A DNA stretch of 47,564 nucleotides, taken from contig CAAGGZ010000037.1 in the NCBI GenBank assembly GCA_900769545.1, positions 1 through 47,564 on the forward strand, read 5' to 3'. The stretch's first letter is position 1; every line of letters starts with the position of its first letter. This document shows, piece by piece, positions 41,461 to 47,564 of this stretch. Both the position numbers and the translations under genes were made by a program. Source of the DNA: Clostridia bacterium (GTDB lineage Bacteria; Bacillota; Clostridia; Christensenellales; Borkfalkiaceae). A model generated the notes under the pieces. That model worked only from the letters and a program-made list of their open reading frames with translations, was not told the DNA's origin and did not search any database.

Positions 41461-42378
41461 ATGACGCTAAATGAAATAATACATACGCGAAAATTTAGGA
41501 AAAAGCTATTCGTTGCCAGCTTTTTGATTTTGCCGATTATCAATTTTTTGGTGTTCTGGGTGTATGTGCATTTGGATTCCTTCTCGCTTGCGTTTAAAAC
41601 GCTGGAGGACGGAAAAGAGGTGTTCAGCTTTGAGCAATTTGAAAACATTTGGAAAAGCTTAACGCAAGGCACAAACTTGGTGGACGGATTTAAAATCGGT
41701 ACGGCGTTCAAAAATACAATGCTGTTTTTCGGCACAGGCATTTTGGTGAGTATTCCGCTGTCGATTTTGGCTTCCTACTTTATTTATAAGAAAATCGTAG
41801 GTTACCGTTTTTTTCGTGTAATTACGTACCTGCCTAGCATTGTTACCAGCGCGGCGCTTGTAATGATGTATAGGTATCTCATAGACCACGGCGGCTTGAT
41901 ACACAAGATTTTTCAATTAACAAATCCCGTGGATGCTGTATATCAAGCTCCGCTTACCGATTCGAGCACTGCGATTTGGACGATGCTTATCTATTATGTT
42001 TTGTGCGGTTTGGGTACTACTATCGTTGTGGTGGGCGGGGCAATGAACACACTGAGCCCCGAAATGTTAGAAGCAGGGGAAATCGACGGCTGTAACTGGT
42101 TTCAGGAACTCATTTATCTAGTTATTCCTGGGATATGGCCTACGCTTTCTACCATCGTCATTCTAAACACGGCGGGGTGTCTTGGCTCAACGGGGCCTAT
42201 CCTGGCCTTTACAAGAGGCGCTCATGAAACGGAAACCCTTTCTTACTTAATGTATCATTTGACGTTAAAGGGGCGTTCTTCCCTTTATCTGCCTTCCGCA
42301 ATCGGTCTTGTAATGACGGTGATTACCATTCCTATCGTGTTCACAGTACGAAAGCTTGTGACACCGAATGATGAGTAA
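41461..42378 (+). CDS. ABC sugar transporter permease (MalF/UgpA-like)
   Basis: A protein of 305 residues, AAAGGAG before the ATG. Six membrane helices are predicted from the hydrophobic segments. The EAA loop that contacts the ATPase is EAGEIDGCNWFQELIYLVIP (about 206-225). The family (binding-protein-dependent transport inner-membrane component, carbohydrate uptake class 1) forms a heterodimer with the next gene product. No ATPase gene is in the operon as far as the window shows; such importers in Bacillota commonly share an MsmX-type ATPase. Confidence 0.92.
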   Translation: MTLNEIIHTRKFRKKLFVASFLILPIINFLVFWVYVHLDSFSLAFKTLEDGKEVFSFEQFENIWKSLTQGTNLVDGFKIGTAFKNTMLFFGTGILVSIPLSILASYFIYKKIVGYRFFRVITYLPSIVTSAALVMMYRYLIDHGGLIHKIFQLTNPVDAVYQAPLTDSSTAIWTMLIYYVLCGLGTTIVVVGGAMNTLSPEMLEAGEIDGCNWFQELIYLVIPGIWPTLSTIVILNTAGCLGSTGPILAFTRGAHETETLSYLMYHLTLKGRSSLYLPSAIGLVMTVITIPIVFTVRKLVTPNDE

Positions 42379-42390
42379 GGGGGTGCAAAG

Positions 42391-43299
42391 ATGAGTACAG
42401 AAAGAAAAAATCAAAAAAGCCTCTCTAAAACAATCGTCTTTACGGTTGCGTTTGTGTTGTTTGTACTGTATACGGCGGCGATTCTCGTCATTTTCCTGCA
42501 AGGCTTCTTTATTTCGGTGAAAAAATCGGGGTACGGCTTGGGGAATTACGGCTTTAATTACGACAAACGAAACGCAAATCTGTTTTCCTTCTATCCACCG
42601 TTTGCATTTGATAATTATATCAAAGCGTTTAGCGAATTTTCCATTAAAAATGGGGTGAAGGAATATTCCTATCTTGAAATGTTGTGGCATTCTATTTGGA
42701 GATCGACGAGTGGGAGCTTGATTAGCTGGATGTCAACGATTATGGTATGCTACGTTTTGGTGCATTACAAATCGAGATTTGTTGAATTTTTGTATTCGCT
42801 CGGCTTGGTGATTTCCATCATTCCGTTGTATGGTGCAGGAGCTGCACAGTATAAACTGTTTAGCGATTTAAACTTGATAGATAATCCCTTGCGATACCTT
42901 ACGAATATCTCCTTATTCGGCGGACATTTCTTTTATATGTATGCTTTCTGGAAGGGGATATCTTGGAGTTATGCCGAGGCGGCGGAAATCGACGGCGCGA
43001 ATGATTATCAAATCTTTTTCAAGATTATGTTACCGATGCTTGTGCCTAGCGCGATTGCGCTCTTCGTAATGTCCTTTATCTCGGGTTGGAATAATTACGA
43101 GGCGACGTTGCTTTATATGAAAGCGTATCCCAACCTTGCGTACGGTGTGTATGTCTTTGAAGAAATCGGTATTCGCAGCACGGGGAAACCCGTATATTTC
43201 GCAGGGGTATTGATATCCCTTATTCCCATTTTGGCACTGTTTTTGGCATTCCAAAACACGATTATGGAAAAAGTATATTTAGGCGGCTTAAAAGGCTGA
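42391..43299 (+). CDS. ABC sugar transporter permease (MalG/UgpE-like)
   Basis: A protein of 302 residues. Six membrane helices and the EAA loop EAAEIDGANDYQIFFKIMLP (about 193-212) identify it as the second permease of a carbohydrate importer. The segment between helices one and two is longer than usual for MalG-type proteins. It starts 12 nt after the first permease gene and stands 39 nt before the solute-binding protein gene. Confidence 0.92.
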   Translation: MSTERKNQKSLSKTIVFTVAFVLFVLYTAAILVIFLQGFFISVKKSGYGLGNYGFNYDKRNANLFSFYPPFAFDNYIKAFSEFSIKNGVKEYSYLEMLWHSIWRSTSGSLISWMSTIMVCYVLVHYKSRFVEFLYSLGLVISIIPLYGAGAAQYKLFSDLNLIDNPLRYLTNISLFGGHFFYMYAFWKGISWSYAEAAEIDGANDYQIFFKIMLPMLVPSAIALFVMSFISGWNNYEATLLYMKAYPNLAYGVYVFEEIGIRSTGKPVYFAGVLISLIPILALFLAFQNTIMEKVYLGGLKG

Positions 43300-43338
43300 G
43301 AATAAATAAAAAAATCAATTCATTTAAGGAGAAAAAAT

Positions 43339-44925
43339 ATGAGAAATTTCAAAAAGGTTGCAATGCTTGGTATGGCGCTTATGATGTCGGCTACGACGTT
43401 TGTCGGTTGCGGCGGCGGTGGTGATACCAGCACGGGCGGCACAACGGGTAGCAAGGGACAAATCACCGTACAAGTGGCAAATCTTGGCTACGGAATTAAA
43501 TGGCTGAACGATTTGGCGACGGCGTTCACCGCAGAAACGGATATCGGTGTTACCATCGTACCTGAACTGGGTACGGGCGGTGTGGAGGCCATCGATACGC
43601 AGTTGATGTCAGGGGCATCCAAGGCGGATATTATCTTTACAAAGAAAGGGGATTTCGACCGTTACGTATATATGGCGCAAGGCCACGATTTCGGCGGTAC
43701 GCATTACGATAAGCTGTACGTAAACCTCAACGACGTTTGGGCGGAAATTGGCTCGAAGGTCAACCCTCAATATCAGGAACATTTCAATTATAGCGACAAT
43801 TATTACGCTGTGCCGTGGGCAGGCGGTTCATTTGGTCTTGTTAGAAACAGAGATGCTTGGGAAGCGTTGGGTTATACCACCGACTATATGCCCGTAACGA
43901 CGGACGAATTGTTTGAGGTTTGCGACAATATCGCGGCGCAATACGCAAGCAAGAAAGTATATCCGTTCACATTCAGCTCCAAGAACGAATATTATTCCGA
44001 CTTTATCAACATTTATTTCGCACAGTACGAAGGCATTGAAACCTTCAACCGTTTTAAGGAAGGCAAAGCACCCGTTGGCATGGATGCGGAACAAATCTAC
44101 AACTACCAAGGTCAGTACGAAGTTGTTGAATTTATCACCAAGCTGTTGGCGATGGAAAAGACCTCTGGCGGTGATTATAAATACAAATATCAGGACGAAT
44201 ATTCGACCTCGCAGGACTTCACGGATATGCAAGGCTCATTCCTTGATGGCGTAGCGGCGTTCTGTATCAACGGTTCGTGGCTGGGCGTGGAAATGGGCAG
44301 CGATACGGCAAATATTGACTTTGTAAAAGCACCCGTACTTAGTTCTATTACCGATAAATTTGCAGACGGTTCGGATAAATCGGATGCGAAGCTCCGTGAA
44401 ATTGTAAAATACGTGGACGGCACGTCTTCGACGAAACCTACGGGTGTAACGGACGGGGATATTGAGTTGGTAGAGGCGGCGAGAAAGAATTCGTATGCGA
44501 CGGGTGGCGTTGACCATCAGGGCTTCATTCCTTGTTACAGCGACGATATCGACAATGCAAAACAGTTCTTGAAATTCATGTATTCGGATAAGGGGTTGAA
44601 CACCTATTACGATACCATGGGCGGTTTGAAGTTGCCTGCAACGCCCTCTGGCGGTTATGCGGCAAAATCCAACCTCACCGTGTTTACGCAAAGCGTAACC
44701 GATTTGCTCAGCGAAAATTATCTTTGCACGACACAAGCAAACTCCAAGATGTTTACGCTTGCAAACGTCAGCTCGATTTACCGTAACGGTCTCGTCGGTT
44801 TGGTAGATTCCATTATGACGCAATACAAGCAAGGAAAGACGGTGGACGAAATCGTTAGCTACGTTATGGAAACAAATCAAAACGATATCGCAGCAAAATG
44901 GTCGACGATTAAAAACAATATCTAA
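43339..44925 (+). CDS. Extracellular sugar-binding lipoprotein of the ABC importer
   Basis: A protein of 528 residues with AAGGAG before the ATG. The N-terminus KKVAMLGMALMMSATTFVGC is a lipoprotein signal with cysteine at about residue 24, followed by a flexible Gly/Ser/Thr linker. The mature part is a bilobed family 1-type solute-binding protein: VQVANLGYGIKWLNDLATAF (about 44-63), AVPWAGGSFGLVRNRDAWEA (about 159-178) and DGVAAFCINGSWLGVEMG (about 301-318). It should capture an oligosaccharide outside the membrane and pass it to the two permeases encoded just upstream. The length is above average for the family. Confidence 0.92.
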   Translation: MRNFKKVAMLGMALMMSATTFVGCGGGGDTSTGGTTGSKGQITVQVANLGYGIKWLNDLATAFTAETDIGVTIVPELGTGGVEAIDTQLMSGASKADIIFTKKGDFDRYVYMAQGHDFGGTHYDKLYVNLNDVWAEIGSKVNPQYQEHFNYSDNYYAVPWAGGSFGLVRNRDAWEALGYTTDYMPVTTDELFEVCDNIAAQYASKKVYPFTFSSKNEYYSDFINIYFAQYEGIETFNRFKEGKAPVGMDAEQIYNYQGQYEVVEFITKLLAMEKTSGGDYKYKYQDEYSTSQDFTDMQGSFLDGVAAFCINGSWLGVEMGSDTANIDFVKAPVLSSITDKFADGSDKSDAKLREIVKYVDGTSSTKPTGVTDGDIELVEAARKNSYATGGVDHQGFIPCYSDDIDNAKQFLKFMYSDKGLNTYYDTMGGLKLPATPSGGYAAKSNLTVFTQSVTDLLSENYLCTTQANSKMFTLANVSSIYRNGLVGLVDSIMTQYKQGKTVDEIVSYVMETNQNDIAAKWSTIKNNI

Positions 44926-44946
44926 TAGCCCTTAAAGGAGAAAACA

Positions 44947-47445
44947 ATGAAGGGAAACTTGAAAAAAATGACAGCTGCATTGCTTGCCCTGCTGACAGCA
45001 GTAGGGCTTGCGGGCTGTGGGGATAACAATACTTCGCAAAGCGGTAACAGCGCAGGTGAATCGTCCGAAAAGGGTGATAAGATTACTGCAACGGAAGTAT
45101 GGAGCACCTATTCCACTGTAAAAGTGCCGCAAAATAGAAATTTGGGCGTGTATGAAAAGCAGGATGCGGAAATTTATCTTTCCATGATGAAAGACGAAAC
45201 GGAGGGGACGCAGCTTGTGATTACGGCTGGGCAGGATATTTCCTCTTACGAGCTGGTAGAAGCGGAGCTTTCGGACGGAAAGGGGAATACGATTTCCACA
45301 GACCAAATTGACGTATATCATCAAAAATACGTTCTAATCGACAAGATTTACAATATTAACAATATGACCTATCAAGCAGGTGATCGTTTGCCCGATATGC
45401 TTCTTCCTATGGAAACGGCGGTGGAATATCAAGAAAACACTGTAAAAAAGGGAGAAAACCAAGGCATTACTGTAGAAATTACGACAAACAGCGATACAGT
45501 TCCTGGTATTTACAGCGGTGTGTTCACGTTGAAAATGGACGGTAAAACGAAAAAAATCCCCGTAACCATAGAGGTTTGGGATATTGAATACGAAGGGAGA
45601 AGAACTTTCCAATCGTGTTTCCTTATCTACCGTGGTCGCCTCGCGCAAGGGGAATATGGGGCGACGGACGAAATGATGGACGCTTACGTGCGGACGTTGC
45701 TCAAATATAAAATCAATTCCGATTACGTGCAAAGAAAAGACCTTGGTTATAACAATATAGAAAATTTTACCGATTATATTGAAGAATATTTCGAGGATGA
45801 TAATTTCAACTCTATTGTTATTCCTGTACATATCAATTTCCCGTTTGAGCATAACAATTCGGATGCAAACGCTTCGATACAATATATCAACGAGCTAGTG
45901 AAGATTTGTACGCCTGAAACGAATTATATGGATTATGCGTACATTTACCCAAGCGGTTATGACGAAGCGGATATAAGTAAAACAAAAAAGGACGATGCAA
46001 TCCGTGTTTTTAGAGATGGTGGCGATTATCAGCTGATGTTACAGCGTGCGGTTAGAGAATGCGAGGAAGCGTTGAACGCTTTGCAAGCGGAATACGGAAA
46101 GGCGTTTAGACGGCAGGTAGAACAATCGATTTTGAATATCCCTGCCATTTTCACAAACGTGAACTTCGTAGAGGAATACGTAGGGGAATTAAACTCGGTG
46201 TTCTGTCCCTATCTCAACTTGTTCGGCGACGATATTTTGGCACAGAAATACCAAGCGTCCGCAGAGGAAAGGACGAACGGGGATTTGTGGGCATACACTT
46301 GCGTTGGACCTATTAACCCGTATCCCACTTTCCATTTGGACGATTTCAACCTCGGTACGCGCGTGTCGGGTTGGATGGAAAAGAAATATAAAATAAACGG
46401 ATATTTGTACTGGGCGGTCAACCTTTACGAGCCGTCGGGCAATCACGACGCAGAAGATTTTATCTATCCTTATGATACTCCCGATAGAGCTTCCAATTGT
46501 CACGGCGACGGTTTCTTGCTCTACCCTGGGAAATATTACGGCAGTGACAGCCCGTTTGCAAGCTTGCGCCTTGTGAACTATCGCGATTCGATGGACGATT
46601 ACGATATGCTTTGCGTATATGAAAATCTGTTGAACGAACGGGCGGCGGCTTATGGAACGAGCGTGAACTTTGACGATTACGTCAACGATTTGTATGTATC
46701 GATTTTCGATGAGGCGATTTATTATCAAGATGATGCGTTGGTGTACGAAGCAAGAGCAGAGCTGGCAAAACGCATTTTGGAATTGCAAAACAGCGACGGA
46801 TTGCTTATTAAATCGGAAATATCCGCAGACGGTCAAACGACGGAAAGTAAGCTGTATTCGACGGCAAAAACCTTGAAAATCAACGGCGAAACCGCGCAGG
46901 GCGTACAAAGCGGAAAGGGCTATCAATATATCGTTTCCTTGGCGACGGGCACGGGCGAAAAGACGTTGACGGTGGAAAGCGCAAGCAAGACGTACACCTA
47001 TACGCTTGGGCAAAGCGGCGCGGCGAATATGCAATCGTACAAGAAGAATGAGGCAAGCGTTGTCACGGCAACGGCAAACGGCGCGGACGTTATCATTAAG
47101 GCAGAGGATAAGGGCAGTGCGGCGCAGACCACGGCATTCCGTCCTTACGCGGAATTTGCCGTATCTAATTTGGCGAACGCAAAAGAAATTATCTTTGTTA
47201 TTAAAAATACAACGGATAAAGAAATGGAAGCCAACGTACAACTTGCAGGCGATGTTCGTGAAACGGTGGGCGGCATTTACTTGCGTGCAGGGGAAGAAAA
47301 GGAATACCGCATTTCGCTTGCCAATCTTTCCGAGGACGTCTTAAAAGGCTCAACCCATTTTCGTATTGCATTTACGAATACGTTAAACGGCGAATTGCAG
47401 CAGGATAGAACGTTTACCCTTGGCAGTATCCGTTTTGTAAAGTGA
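44947..47445 (+). CDS. GH123/DUF4091-like lipoprotein, candidate beta-N-acetylgalactosaminidase
   Basis: A protein of 832 residues, AAAGGAG before the ATG. The signal peptide ends with the lipobox VGLAGCGDN (Cys at about residue 24). After an N-terminal beta-domain comes a barrel region similar to DUF4091/GH123: VFCPYLNLFGDD (about 418-429), LWAYTCVGPINPYPTFHLDD (about 444-463), GTRVSGWMEKKYKINGYLYW (about 468-487) and the late SLRLVNYRDSMDDYDML (about 540-556). Known GH123 enzymes release beta-linked GalNAc. The last 200 residues form beta-rich domains, perhaps for carbohydrate binding. It is probably anchored outside the membrane and feeds the adjacent ABC importer. Confidence 0.82.
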   Translation: MKGNLKKMTAALLALLTAVGLAGCGDNNTSQSGNSAGESSEKGDKITATEVWSTYSTVKVPQNRNLGVYEKQDAEIYLSMMKDETEGTQLVITAGQDISSYELVEAELSDGKGNTISTDQIDVYHQKYVLIDKIYNINNMTYQAGDRLPDMLLPMETAVEYQENTVKKGENQGITVEITTNSDTVPGIYSGVFTLKMDGKTKKIPVTIEVWDIEYEGRRTFQSCFLIYRGRLAQGEYGATDEMMDAYVRTLLKYKINSDYVQRKDLGYNNIENFTDYIEEYFEDDNFNSIVIPVHINFPFEHNNSDANASIQYINELVKICTPETNYMDYAYIYPSGYDEADISKTKKDDAIRVFRDGGDYQLMLQRAVRECEEALNALQAEYGKAFRRQVEQSILNIPAIFTNVNFVEEYVGELNSVFCPYLNLFGDDILAQKYQASAEERTNGDLWAYTCVGPINPYPTFHLDDFNLGTRVSGWMEKKYKINGYLYWAVNLYEPSGNHDAEDFIYPYDTPDRASNCHGDGFLLYPGKYYGSDSPFASLRLVNYRDSMDDYDMLCVYENLLNERAAAYGTSVNFDDYVNDLYVSIFDEAIYYQDDALVYEARAELAKRILELQNSDGLLIKSEISADGQTTESKLYSTAKTLKINGETAQGVQSGKGYQYIVSLATGTGEKTLTVESASKTYTYTLGQSGAANMQSYKKNEASVVTATANGADVIIKAEDKGSAAQTTAFRPYAEFAVSNLANAKEIIFVIKNTTDKEMEANVQLAGDVRETVGGIYLRAGEEKEYRISLANLSEDVLKGSTHFRIAFTNTLNGELQQDRTFTLGSIRFVK

Positions 47446-47455
47446 GGTGAATGAA

Positions 47456-47564
47456 ATGAAGAAGAAATTTTTAATAAAAAGCCTATTTCTTTCCTTGCTT
47501 TGCGTGACGGCGGTCGGATTTGTTGGTTGTGATAAGGGCGGGCAGTCGGGAACGGATAATTCCG
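47456..47564 (+). CDS. Lipoprotein, N-terminus only (cut by window edge)
   Basis: An ATG at 47456 behind GAGGTGA opens a frame of 36 visible codons. KKKFLIKSLFLSLLCVTAVG followed by FVGC is a lipoprotein signal peptide with cysteine at about residue 25, then a Gly/Ser linker. It begins 10 nt after the GH123-like gene and so belongs to the same operon; it could be another hydrolase or binding protein. Its function cannot be told from the visible part. Confidence 0.8.
   Translation, partial: MKKKFLIKSLFLSLLCVTAVGFVGCDKGGQSGTDNS

Noticed and set aside
46189..47241. 350-residue minus-strand frame opposite the GH123-like gene
   Set aside because: Its Arg/Ile/Val-rich composition is typical of a shadow of a real gene, and it lacks a ribosome site and any family motif.

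Overview
The window looks like a low-GC Gram-positive genome, most likely an uncultured gut-type member of Clostridia (Bacillota). The signs are strong AGGAGG-type ribosome sites, lipoprotein signal peptides, a tRNA 3' end with encoded CCA, and an ABC sugar importer without its own ATPase gene. I cannot name a genus. The window reads as a mobile-element end, a large surface-polysaccharide operon, a second accessory patch (tRNA fragment, IS, candidate defence operon, element remnant), and then a glycan-uptake operon.

Bases 1-4320 are a replicative mobile module. It has a tyrosine integrase cut by the window edge (minus strand), a sigma-region-4-like HTH protein (minus), a small XRE regulator with a charged partner, and a rolling-circle HUH initiator followed by two large inverted repeats. 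Three promoters in this module (integrase, XRE regulator, rep) carry the same 15-bp box at exactly the same place against the -35 element, so they look like one regulon.

Bases 4444-32109 are a single plus-strand operon of about 27.5 kb. It starts at a perfect-consensus promoter and ends at a hairpin terminator. It encodes a Wzx/Wzy-type polysaccharide pathway: initiating phosphoglycosyl transferase, seven glycosyltransferases, EpsG-type polymerase, Wzx flippase, and an O-antigen-ligase-family protein. It also encodes enzymes for UDP-GalNAcA (TviB/TviC type) and UDP-L-FucNAc (CapE/F/G), an aldo-keto reductase with a two-subunit transketolase, a pyruvyltransferase fused to an FrhB-like iron-sulfur domain, and two acyltransferases. 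Both acyltransferase genes are interrupted, in frame, by pure poly-G tracts (10 and 11 G), as expected of phase-variable contingency genes. No Wzz, tyrosine kinase or phosphatase gene is seen in the window.

At 32132-32180 lies the 3' half of a tRNA-Asn gene, from anticodon loop to CCA, followed by its own terminator and with no 5' half. This is the footprint expected at one end of an island integrated in tRNA-Asn. It suggests that the whole left part of the window, including the polysaccharide operon, may be island cargo.

Bases 32.3-38.4 kb hold an IS3-family transposase, a two-gene candidate defence operon (AAA ATPase-DUF4435 protein plus a PD-(D/E)XK nuclease-like protein), and a structured noncoding element related to one in the left module. 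They also hold four 33-nt-phased direct repeats in front of an AAA_14/DUF4143 ATPase gene. From 38.6 kb to the end there is an AraC/PocR-type regulator (probably leaderless mRNA), a GH20-like gene fragment, and an operon of GH20-like hydrolase, two ABC permeases, a solute-binding lipoprotein, a GH123/DUF4091-like lipoprotein and the start of another lipoprotein. That operon probably serves uptake of N-acetylhexosamine-containing glycans.
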